Assembly: GCF_000330505.1 (NCBI RefSeq) | Contig: NW_004191644.1 | Location: 1-22,432, forward strand | Reading direction: 5' to 3' | Origin: Entamoeba invadens IP1 | Lineage: Eukaryota > Evosea > Mastigamoebida > Endamoebidae | Length of the DNA stretch: 22,432 nucleotides | In this document: one piece after another, positions 10,360 through 17,800 of the stretch | Layout of the letters: each line of letters begins with the position of its first letter | How positions within the stretch are numbered: position 1 is the first letter of the stretch | Position numbers and translations under genes: made by a program | The notes under the pieces: model-generated | Databases searched by the model: none | The model's input: only the letters and a program-made list of their open reading frames with translations | What the model was told of the DNA's origin: nothing

Positions 10360-10995
10360 TCATTTTCCAAGCACTTTAAGCCATTTAGAAGTGGACACTG
10401 CGCCTTCTAGTTGGACTTCTTTTCCACTCGGAAGATGAACGATAAAGAAAGGAACTCCACCGACACCGTCTTCGCTCCATTTGTGGTATTCATTCAACAC
10501 TTCCCTCTTATTCACACTTTGGTCGTCGATGATGTTCTCCGCCTCTTTTAAGTCGAGTCCACATCTCTCGGCAGCTTCCATCAACCCTTTCTTCACACTC
10601 AAATTCTTTCCTTCCTCATAATTCATCTCGAAGAAGATACCCATTAATTCACCACCTTTCCCTACAGTGTTGGCATACCACATAAGACGATGACAGTGTA
10701 ATGAATATGGCCAATACTTCCAAGCTTTAAATGTACACCCATCATTGAGCGAGTCACGTTTCATTGAATATACCCAACCATCACCTCCCCATCGCCGGAC
10801 GTTGTACGCCATATACTCTTCTCCATCTTTTTGTGTGCCTGTGTCTATTATAAATGGGTGGTATGTGTATGTGATTTTCTTTGTTGTAGAAAGTTGAGTA
10901 ATTGCATTAATAAGACGACGACGACCGACGTAACACCATGGACAACTCACATCGCTGACTACGTCAATGTGGATCTCGGGAAGTGATGTGCTCAT
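10360..10995 (-). CDS. DsbA-family (FrnE-like) thiol oxidoreductase
   Basis: A 211-residue protein, the usual length for the FrnE/2-hydroxychromene-isomerase branch of the DsbA thioredoxin-like family. The redox motif CPWC is at residues 18-21, after the first beta strand (IHIDVVSDVSCPWCYVG). The cis-proline loop GVPFF is at 180-184 (Pro182), and a helical insert lies between. Enzymes of this type reduce or isomerise disulfides or use glutathione; the exact substrate cannot be told from sequence. There is no signal peptide, so it is probably cytosolic. The ATG at 10995 leaves an N-terminus that starts directly at the domain; the stop is TGA. It is single-exon, lies on the same strand as the kinase 830 bp away, and is visibly richer in G+C than its flanks. 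The family is mostly bacterial, so an ancestral lateral transfer is plausible but untested. Confidence 0.92.
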   Translation of the reverse strand: MSTSLPEIHIDVVSDVSCPWCYVGRRRLINAITQLSTTKKITYTYHPFIIDTGTQKDGEEYMAYNVRRWGGDGWVYSMKRDSLNDGCTFKAWKYWPYSLHCHRLMWYANTVGKGGELMGIFFEMNYEEGKNLSVKKGLMEAAERCGLDLKEAENIIDDQSVNKREVLNEYHKWSEDGVGGVPFFIVHLPSGKEVQLEGAVSTSKWLKVLGK

Positions 10996-11253
10996 TACTT
11001 ATTATTAGTTGTTTTTAATAATTTGGTTAAAAATAATTATACTATAAATAATTATATAATTATAATTATTTTTATTAAACGAAAAAGATGGTTAAAGTTA
11101 TAAATAAATAGATAAATTTAATAAATACTATGGTTTATTCATTTTTGACATTTAAACTATCATTATAATTAAAACAAATTATAATGGAATTAGATAAAAC
11201 TAAGTTAGTGCTTCGCAGTTATTTAACTGATTTTTTTTCCTGAAAAAAAAACG
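10996..11253. other. 5' flank of the DsbA-like gene
   Basis: AT-rich upstream region of the oxidoreductase. No unambiguous Entamoeba TATA element or GAAC element was found. TTTTTTTTCCTGAA at about 11231-11244 resembles the TTTTTTTCCTGAA just inside the right end of the neighbouring element (15893-15905). Confidence 0.35.
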
Positions 11254-11255
11254 TA

Positions 11256-11280
11256 AAGGGGTGGAAAAAAACGGCTTTTG
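11256..11280 (+). repeat. Left terminal inverted repeat
   Basis: AAGGGGTGG at 11256-11264, a run of seven A, then CGGCTTTT, immediately after TA at 11254-11255. It pairs with 15904-15924 in reverse complement, with one A-run length difference and one base change. Confidence 0.5.
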
Positions 11281-11748
11281 ATAATTTAATAGTAAAATGA
11301 TAATATGATTATAGTTTTTTGTATGGTTTATTTTTTTCCTTTTCCTCGATTTGATTCAAAAAAACAAGGTTTACAAGAATATCTATTACTTTTTCAAGAT
11401 GCCGATGTTTGTTATTGAAATTTGGAAATTATTTTTTATGTAAAGTAAAGGCTGGATTTGCCGAATGATAAAAAGAGGAGCAAGAAAGATTGACTTCGAA
11501 ACTGTTCTTTGAGGTCGAAATAACCAAAAAACATCTTAAAATTAATATAATTAAGTGAAAAAATAATGAACTTTTTATTAAATATTTTTTCAATTTTTTG
11601 CAGAAATAAAAAACTCAAAAACACCAACTCGCGAGTGTACCTTTTTTCACACCCCCTTTCACTCTTTAATATTTTTTTCAATTTTTTTAATCATCCATTA
11701 AACAAATACTCAACAGTCAAATCTATTACCTCTCGAGCAACATAGTAA
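11281..11748. other. Left arm of element, non-coding
   Basis: No gene is supported here. TTTCACACCCCCT occurs at 11645-11657 and again as a direct repeat at 11821-11833. The open frame on the minus strand (11436-11681) is a chance product of T/A-rich sequence and is not called. Confidence 0.4.
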
Positions 11749-11970
11749 ATGTATAACCTAGCACATGTTTTTAATACACCACTTTTCAATGTCTCTCAGC
11801 AAAGACAGACTGCACCTTTATTTCACACCCCCTCTTGTTGGATTCCTCATTCGCTCATAAATGCATTTCAAAGCCAAACTGAAAAAAAAGCACTTTGGAC
11901 TTACTCACCAACTGAACGTGAGTGCATCCATTCCCAGCGGTTTTTCAAGTGCCTGTCAAGCAAGCGATAA
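11749..11970 (+). CDS. Small ORF of unknown function in the element's left arm
   Basis: A 73-codon frame starts at a true ATG (MYNLAHVFNTPLFNVSQQ...) and ends SQRFFKCLSSKR-stop. The composition is mixed rather than low-complexity, and local G+C is higher than in the spacers, so it may be a first exon or a relic. Its 3' part overlaps a copy of the AGCGGTTTTTC motif (11936-11946), which here encodes RFF. I recognise no family. It could equally be a chance ORF. Confidence 0.25.
   Translation: MYNLAHVFNTPLFNVSQQRQTAPLFHTPSCWIPHSLINAFQSQTEKKALWTYSPTERECIHSQRFFKCLSSKR
11935..11946 (+). repeat. AGCGGTTTTTC motif, copy 1
   Basis: CAGCGGTTTTTC, the first plus-strand copy of the motif that recurs at 12225, 12496, 12593, 15887 and 15904. 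It matches the inner part of the right terminal repeat. Confidence 0.45.
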
Positions 11971-12213
11971 ATGACTCGTTATTTTGTTGTACTTGCTTTT
12001 TTGAAACTTTTTATAAAATAAACGAAGCAATTTATTAATATTGGTCAATAAAAACAATGTAAGACGGATAATTTTGTGTAAATTATTAGAAGCGGTAAAA
12101 GGGTGCTGCACATGTCCGTTAGAATTTCTCGTGTTTTTTGCTTTTTCCACCAAAACCTCAAATATTTAAAGCAAATTGAAACTTTGGTTATAATTGTGTG
12201 TAATTTTATCAGG

Positions 12214-12241
12214 AAATGGTAGTAAAGCGGTTTTTCCCGCC
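12214..12241 (+). repeat. 28-bp direct repeat, copy A
   Basis: Contains ATGGTAGT, then AAGCGGTTTTTCCCGCC at 12225-12241. It matches 12582-12609 at 27 of 28 positions (A versus G at 12224/12592). The motif TTTTTCCCGCC also equals the E2F-type consensus TTTSSCGC, which may be coincidence. Confidence 0.6.
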
Positions 12242-12371
12242 GTGCAGAGAAATGTTAAAAAAGACTGGGAGGATACTGTGGACGATCCGAAAGTGCGGCA
12301 ATCATTTCTGCATGGTAAATAAATTCAAGTTTATTGTGTGTTTTTGTATGTTATTCAATACATTTGGTTAA
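12216..12371 (+). other. Short ORF beginning MVVKRFFPP (51 codons)
   Basis: ATG at 12216 opens a 51-codon frame starting MVVKRFFPPCREMLKKTG and ending TAA at 12369-12371. It shares its first nine residues with the ORF at 12584, and both use M-L shortly after. An overlapping frame (12194-12322) reads NGSKAVFPAVQRN... DDPKVRQSFLHGK-stop and is at least as protein-like, so the coding frame, if any, is unclear. This is best read as a fragment of a decayed gene or a repeat with chance ORFs. No family is recognised. Confidence 0.2.
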
Positions 12372-12495
12372 AAATATTTGCATTCCGAGAAAAAACACAC
12401 TATTTTTTCACAATTTAAAAGGCAATATTTAGTTATTGGATAAGTTTTTATAATAAAACAATAAGAATTTGGTTACGAAAAGACAAAAGGATCTA

Positions 12496-12510
12496 AAGCG
12501 GTTTTTCGCC
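12496..12510 (+). repeat. AAGCGGTTTTTC motif, diverged copy
   Basis: AAGCGGTTTTTCGCC, the same core as the 28-bp repeats with the CC doublet after TTTTT reduced. Confidence 0.5.
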
Positions 12511-12581
12511 ACCGTATTATTTTTTATTTTAAAACTCGGCAAAATGCCAAAAACGTTATTTTTCTATACAATAAAACAAGT

Positions 12582-12609
12582 AAATGGTAGTGAAGCGGTT
12601 TTTCCCGCC
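12582..12609 (+). repeat. 28-bp direct repeat, copy B
   Basis: Second copy of the unit at 12214-12241, 368 bp downstream, with one mismatch. Similarity ends abruptly after CCCGCC. Confidence 0.6.
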
Positions 12610-12700
12610 AGCCAAAATGCTTGCCCAAAAGTGCATTTCAATAAAAATTGTTGAAAACATTGTGGAGACAATGACTGTTATCAGCCCAATACGTTATTAA
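12584..12700 (+). other. Short ORF beginning MVVKRFFPP (38 codons)
   Basis: ATG at 12584 starts MVVKRFFPPAKMLAQKC and ends at TAA 12698-12700. In this frame the only mismatch to the sister ORF inside the repeat is synonymous (GTA/GTG), and the next codon is also synonymous (CCG/CCA). That is suggestive of coding, but two sites are too few to prove it. It overlaps the relic frame called at 12469-12783. Confidence 0.2.
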
Positions 12701-12783
12701 GAAGACATGGTGCCAAAGTGAAAGTTGATGTGTTATTTATTTTAGAGGGGTTCTTAACCCTTTATCCACTAATTATAAAATAA

Positions 12784-13577
12784 TGATATTCAACAACTTT
12801 CTTACTATTTAATGGACTATCTTGTTTATTTTATTACAGTAAATATATGTAACATTTTGGGATTTTCGCACATACTTTTATAAAGAAGAAGAAAATAACT
12901 AAAAACATTAATTATTTTATTATAATTTATACTATAATTTGTTTCAAAAATTGAATTAAATGGTGAGTCTGAAAAGTAATGAAAACTACTCAACACTTGA
13001 AAGTTTAAAAGAAATACACAACTATAACCACGGCTTCGATACGTTGTGTCAAATGAATCAATTCATGATCATTCTATGGGTGTCATGCAATTTAAGTTGA
13101 CAATAAGAAAAATATAAGTCATCGTTTTTAACTATTTTATAATAGTAAATAAACTATTTATTAACCAGTTTTTCTAAAATACGATTTTAGTTACATAAAT
13201 GGTTAAATTATAATTAGATAATAGTTTTTAAATATAATAATTTATAAATCTAAATTTATTTATCGCAACATCAATTATTTAAATTGATTAAAAATAATAT
13301 TAACAAACAACAAATTTATTAATTAATAACAAAGTTATTTTTCATTTGATAATATACAAGTAAATTATAAAAACAATTCTTTAACTTTACTAACAATAAA
13401 AATTAAAAAAAAGTCTTTTATCTCAACAAAACAAAGTAACTATAAAATTTTTAGATTAAAAAAACTCTTGTTAAATTTTGAAATAAAAATAATAATTAAT
13501 CAATAAAATTTAACAATAATATAAAAAACAATATCAATAGCCGATAAAATAAACTCTTTTATAAACCTTTTTAAACA
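12784..13577. other. AT-rich arm upstream of transposase
   Basis: Mostly A/T-rich spacer. A 46-codon ATG frame at 12960-13100 (MVSLKSNENYSTLESLKEIH...) is the only coding-like piece; it is too short and unplaced to call a gene. TTAACCCTTTATCC at about 12763 resembles a piggyBac-type end (TTAA then CCC), but I found no partner. Confidence 0.35.
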
Positions 13578-13654
13578 ATGTCCCAACCTTCTTCCAAGCC
13601 CCCTCAATTAAATAAAGAATATAAAAAAAGTTCCAAAAACATGAAAGTTTAAAA

Positions 13655-15324
13655 ATGATTGGTCCGAAAATTCCTGTTAGTCAAAGGGCTGAACAATACC
13701 TAATTAATTGCCCTATTATTTTCAAAGCTTTCCAAAACCTCGAGATAAAAATAAAAAAAGAATCTTTTCCCACTTTTAGAGAGCAAGTGCGGTTTTCATT
13801 AAACTATCTTTCTAATGTACCAATTAATGAGTTTAAAGGAACTAAAAAATCAATCAGAGTGGCACTTGAGTATTTTTTCGGGACTTTTAAGGAATCGGGT
13901 GTGAATTCCCAAATTCAAAAAATACGAAAAGAAGACAAAAATGGAAAAATTTCGGAAAAGGGAAGAAAACGACTTCTTTCAGATGAAGAAGTTCTAAAAA
14001 TAGCAGAAGAAATGAAAGAAACCAAAAAAGCAAAACCAGAAGAAATTGGACTTTTCATGTTTGAAAATTTCGGCAAAACAACGGGAACAAGGCAATTAAA
14101 TAAAGTCCTTAAATTAATCCCAGGAATTGAAACAAAAAAAGCCCAAGTTATGGAAACAAAACGAGCAGAGGTATCACAAACTGCCATCCTGCAGTATTAC
14201 TCGGAATTAAAAAGAAAAATGGATGGATGCAGATTTGAGCTTGTTTTTAACTTAGATGAAGTTGGATTCGATGAATGGGTTGATTCAAGAACCCGAGTTG
14301 TCTACATGTCAGTCGAATCGGGGGAGCAAGTTTTTAACGAAGTCGACAGAGATGGTTCTAGAACGAGTCTTTTGTGTTGTGGTTGTCTAGATGGGACAAA
14401 AATGATACCCCTTGTTGTTACCAAAAGACTCACCATCGAAGACAAGCTAATTGTGGAACTCAAGAGTCGTGCTATTATTAGATACCAAAAATCAGGTGTT
14501 CTAAATACGGAATTATACACCTTGTGGCTCAAACAAGTGTTTTTCCCGAATATTAAGGAAAAAAGAAACAGAATGGGTGCGAGAGTTGATACAAAGGCGT
14601 ACCTAATTATTGACGGCTTTTCGGGCCATTTCAGTGATGAAATTGAAGCGTTATTTCGGGAAAATTGTGTTGAAATTATAAAGGAAGTCCCCACAGTTCC
14701 CATTTATGTCAGCCTATGGATCTGGGAATTTTCGGGAAACAAAAAACTTTCCTTGAGGACAAAAACAATTTGATGTTACACAAAATTTCATTAAGTGAAA
14801 AAGAAAATGAAAAGGGTGACGAAAAGGTCCAAAGAAACGGGAAAATTCTCAAAATGAACTCACCCGAGTTCAAAAATGCATTGAAAAAATTTGCAAAGCT
14901 CTCAGAGGAAGACAAAATTAGGCAGCTTGTTTACTCATGGGAAGTAGTGTCTGATGGCGAAACAATGACCAGCGCCTTCAAACAGGCTGGTATAATATAC
15001 GTGGTTCAACACCCATCAAAAGAAGAGTTGGAAAACATGAGACGTGTCAACCCCAACTTCAACACTGTAGACCTTCTTAAAGGTGTTGCAAAAGTTGACA
15101 TGTCTTATGCCAGAGAGGTTTGCTCTTTTCTTGGTAAGGATCCAAAAAGAAAAGAAACCAAAACTGTTAGAGTCTCCATTGAAAATTTTACTGATAGAGA
15201 GCACAGGCTCGATATTGAAAAACTTATGAAAATCAAAAAGGATGAAAAGAACAAAATTTCAAATGAAAAGAAACCTCGAAAAGAAAAAAATAACTTGGTT
15301 TTATTTTTTTATTTTTTTAATTAA
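13655..15324 (+). pseudogene. Frameshifted pogo/Tigger-like DDD transposase
   Basis: Two overlapping frames (13655-14773 and 14716-15324) make up one transposase of about 555 residues. The N-terminal part (~1-190) is basic and helix-rich, probably DNA-binding. The catalytic core has FNLDEVGF (Asp201), YLIIDGFSGH (Asp320) and QPMDLGIF (third Asp, codon 14719-14721), separated from Asp320 by about 35 residues once the shift is bridged. PHSSHLCQPMD and SAFKQAGI are hallmarks of the pogo/Tigger group. The shift lies at the CCCC run near 14688-14691: one lost C explains the change of frame. A further ATG at 13578 (MSQPSSKPPQLNKEYKK...) in another frame may be the original start, implying a second lesion near 13645. 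The tail is Lys-rich. It is inactive as read; there is no intron signal at the break. Confidence 0.85.
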
Positions 15325-15339
15325 ATTTTCTATTTATTA

Positions 15340-15361
15340 TTATTGCGTTTTATCGCAATAA
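15340..15361 (+). terminator. Hairpin just after the transposase stop
   Basis: TATTGCG (15341-15347) pairs with CGCAATA (15354-15360) around TTTTAT, with one more A-T pair at the base. It begins 16 bp after the stop codon. It is a possible 3'-end structure; Entamoeba does not use bacterial-type terminators, so a function is uncertain. Confidence 0.25.
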
Positions 15362-15886
15362 AAATCTGTAAAATATAAATTTTTAAAGTTCTAATAATCA
15401 AAAAATGGAGAAGGGTATAAAAGAGAACTTGTAAAGTGTAAATTACAAAATATAACGTTTAATGCGAAGTTAAACAATTTTTGTTTGTTTATTAGACAGC
15501 AACACAATGAAGAAAATGATATTAAAGTGATAAATTTAAAGTGACGACAAGGAAAAAGCCGATAAGGAAGATAACAACATTCATTCTAGTTTTATTTATT
15601 TATTAAAATTATCAAACTTAATGTTTATTTATTTATTTGAAAACGAATGTATTTTTGGTTAAATATCTTTATTATGTTGGTAATATCCCGTTTACTTACA
15701 AATAAATTCTGTAATAACTCAACTATTAACCGTAATATAAATAGACTTTAACTGCCTTCTTCTTAACACTTCGAAAAAATGCTCAGGCAAAATGAAAATG
15801 ATGTTTTTTTCTTTTTGTTTAAATAAAAAAATAAAATCAAATAACATTTAGAAAACATTTTACCATTATTCACCAAAAATTATTAA
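15362..15886. other. Right arm of element, non-coding
   Basis: AT-rich sequence between the transposase and the right end; no gene is seen. Confidence 0.45.
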
Positions 15887-15924
15887 AAGCGGTTTTTTTC
15901 CTGAAGCGGTTTTTTCCACCCCTT
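15887..15924 (-). repeat. Right terminal inverted repeat with duplicated inner motif
   Basis: The outer unit 15904-15924 (AAGCGG, T run, CCACCCCTT) is the reverse complement of the left end and is followed by TA at 15925-15926. A second copy of the inner half, AAGCGGTTTTTTTC, lies directly inside it at 15887-15900, so the right end carries the motif twice in tandem. Confidence 0.5.
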
Positions 15925-15926
15925 TA

Positions 15927-16105
15927 TTATAATAATAATTTTATAAAAAAAGCAAAGCCCCTCCCCTATAAATATGTAAAAAACGCTTTGAATATTGTAC
16001 GATACAGAGAAATGATTTTCAGAGATCACAAAAGAAACAGAAAAATAACAAAGAAAATAAATAGATTATTAACAATAATAAAACCTATAAAACCAAAGAA
16101 GTAAT
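15927..16105. other. Junction between the two transposon relics
   Basis: Short AT-rich region that must contain the 3' end of the piggyBac relic. I could not identify a TTAA-flanked terminal repeat pair for that element with confidence. Confidence 0.35.
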
Positions 16106-17800
16106 TTACTCCATTTCCATCAATGATTCTGTCAATTCATTGAGGAAATTCAACCTGTCTACCTTATCGTGGTGATGATGATATACCTTGTAGGCATTGA
16201 GGGCAGCGATGTCAAGTAAATCATAAAGTATTCTCACATTCCATCTTGAAGTGCGCCTTCTACAAGTGTAAGTATGTATCATCTGATCTGCACTATCAAC
16301 ACCTCCCATTGTCGCATTGTATTGTTTTATCACAATGGTTTGTGTACACTCACAAGTTTGCCATCCTTTGCCCTCACTTGCTCCTGAACGGCGTACAACT
16401 CTTTAGCATTATGCATCGTCGTCATAATGAGCACGAAGGTCTTTTTTTCGTAATAGTAAGAAAGCAGTTTGCATACACCCTTTGTATACATTTCCGTTGA
16501 ATCTGCCTTACTTGTAGTAGCTTTCTTATCATCATTGGGGTCATACCGTTTGATTTGCTTGGCTTCTTCTGGTACCTCAACTCTGTTTTTTTCGCACAGT
16601 CCCAAGCAATGTTGAACCATATTGAGCCAAATAATGTGCCAATCTTAAGCTGCAGAAAAAGTTGTCACATACAACTGTCACAAACTTTCCCATACACAAT
16701 TGTGGAGCTACCATATCTATCGTCACCCGAAATCCTTGATTTTCTTCCTTATTGTCGCATTTTCCACAGTACATCTGTAGGTTTATAACCATACCACTTC
16801 CACAATCACAGCACATCTTTTTGTTATTCATTGAACATATTATCAAACACAATATTAACAACAAGTCAATTACTGATGTATATCTCTCAACACCGTGAAT
16901 CTCCGACTTCATTGATTATTCTTACAACAAAAAACAAACCCAAAACTTGATGCCGTAACGCTGAGGTTTGGACTTGATGAATACCTTTGCCCATATCTTT
17001 CCCTTGAATGCGCAAAGGTGTTCATCAACCAATAGCGTGGTGCTCGGTGTAAAGTATTTGTTGTTCACTAAGTTGTGAATAAAAGCTTCCAACACTTCCC
17101 TAATTTTTCCAAACTTGTCATTCGAGTTTGGCGTGTTTGATGCTTTGATTAACCCCTTTTCTATAGTCTCTTCATCATTTACTTTTTGTCTCACTTCAAC
17201 ATCCTTTTTTAGCTTCTCTTCGGTCGGGTCAACAGGATGTTTTTTGACCCACTCATCACAACTCAAATAGTCTTCTTCATCAGTCTCTTCTTTATTCTCT
17301 GGAATTTCCTCTTCATCTGATGCACTGTCCTCACTCTCTACTTCATCACCTATAAAACAACTCTCTTTCTCAACTTCATCCGGAAAAGTTGTGACATCGT
17401 AAGTCTTGATGTTAGCATTGATAAGTTGAAAAACATTTCTGGGCATAGCTTTACCATAAATATTTGGTTTCCCGTGTTTTTCGTTCCAAAGCTCGGAAAT
17501 TGGATTCTTTATGTCATGGTGTGCTCCCATATATAGTAAAATGCCGAAATATCGTATAATGTCTATTGTTGTTATTTGGGGTTTACTTTTTTCCTAATAA
17601 TTTGGCGTTGGTAAATGCTGTTATTTTTGGACTAAATTTTTGTCAAAAAACCCAAAAAACAAGTCAGAAGCAGTCGAATTACAAAATTCTGTTTTATAGT
17701 CAGCACCCACCTCCGCAACCTTCCTTTTGAACTTTTTCTTTTCTTTGTTGATGGGGCCCATTGCTTTCCACTTGTAGTCACCAACAATCAAGTCTTCCAT
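16106..17800 (-). pseudogene. piggyBac-type transposase relic
   Basis: Five successive open pieces read as one piggyBac (DDE_Tnp_1_7) transposase from ATG 17800 to TAA 16106. In order they contain SASDLFF-like STASDLFFGFF, IIRYFGILLYMG, LVDEHLCAFKG (catalytic Asp, codon 17026-17024), RYGIKFW, MCCDCGSGMVI, VVCDNFF (second Asp, 16666-16664), GTVRKK, and YNATMGGVDSADQM (third Asp, 16297-16295), then a WNVRILYDLLDIAALNAY helix. Lesions: in-frame TAA and TAG between about 17570 and 17623, one extra A in the A7 run at 16586-16592, and one lost base near 16335. A probable intron at 16817-16939 is listed separately. A long acidic stretch precedes the first Asp. The Cys-rich C-terminal domain of insect piggyBac is absent. 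It lies just right of the pogo-like element, in opposite orientation. Not functional as read. Confidence 0.9.
16817..16939 (-). other. Probable spliceosomal intron in the piggyBac relic
   Basis: Reading the minus strand, the coding sequence RYGIKFW stops at GTTTGTT (from 16939), the preferred Entamoeba 5' splice signal. Coding resumes at MCCDCGSGMVI after AAAAG (ending 16817). The 123 bp between contain in-frame stops and sequence with no counterpart in the family, while the flanking halves join in phase 0 at exactly the point where piggyBac proteins read GIK-MCDSG. The acceptor is AAG, not the usual TAG, which is the weak point. Confidence 0.6.

Larger units (their letters stand above)
12469..12783 (+). 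pseudogene. Coding-like relic with one internal TGA
   Basis: One frame runs from about 12469 to the TAA at 12781-12783 with a single TGA at 12652-12654. Around the stop it is rich in Cys and His (ACPKVHFNKNC, then KHCGDNDC) and continues as YQPNTLLRRHGAKVKVDVLF, which reads like real protein. The TGA could be a decayed TGG. It shares NGS-x-AVFPA with a frame at 12212-12241. A zinc-binding or DNA-binding fragment is conceivable but not established. Confidence 0.25.
11254..15926 (+). mobile_element. Decayed pogo/Tc1-mariner-like DNA transposon (proposed limits)
   Basis: Matching inverted ends, each next to a TA dinucleotide, enclose the pogo-like transposase relic at 13655-15324. TA is the target duplicated by Tc1/mariner/pogo elements. 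The ends read inward AAGGGGTGG, an A run, then CGGCTT on the left or CCGCTT on the right. Every AGCGGTTTTTC motif seen in the window lies inside these limits. At about 4.67 kb the element is long for the superfamily. The left arm of 2.4 kb contains coding-like fragments, so a nested insertion or extra element genes are possible. The limits rest on about 21 bp of inverted identity; the transposase assignment is much firmer than the boundaries. Confidence 0.5.

Noticed and set aside
11436..11681. 81-codon minus-strand frame in the element's left arm
   Set aside because: Rich in F, L and K from T/A runs, with no similarity to known proteins and no support from context.
12763..12790. TTAACCCTTT resembling a piggyBac end
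   Set aside because: No inverted partner next to a TTAA was found near the piggyBac relic or elsewhere in the window.
14302..14915. Minus-strand open frames over the pogo-like transposase
   Set aside because: Antisense shadows of the transposase, which is clearly coding on the plus strand.
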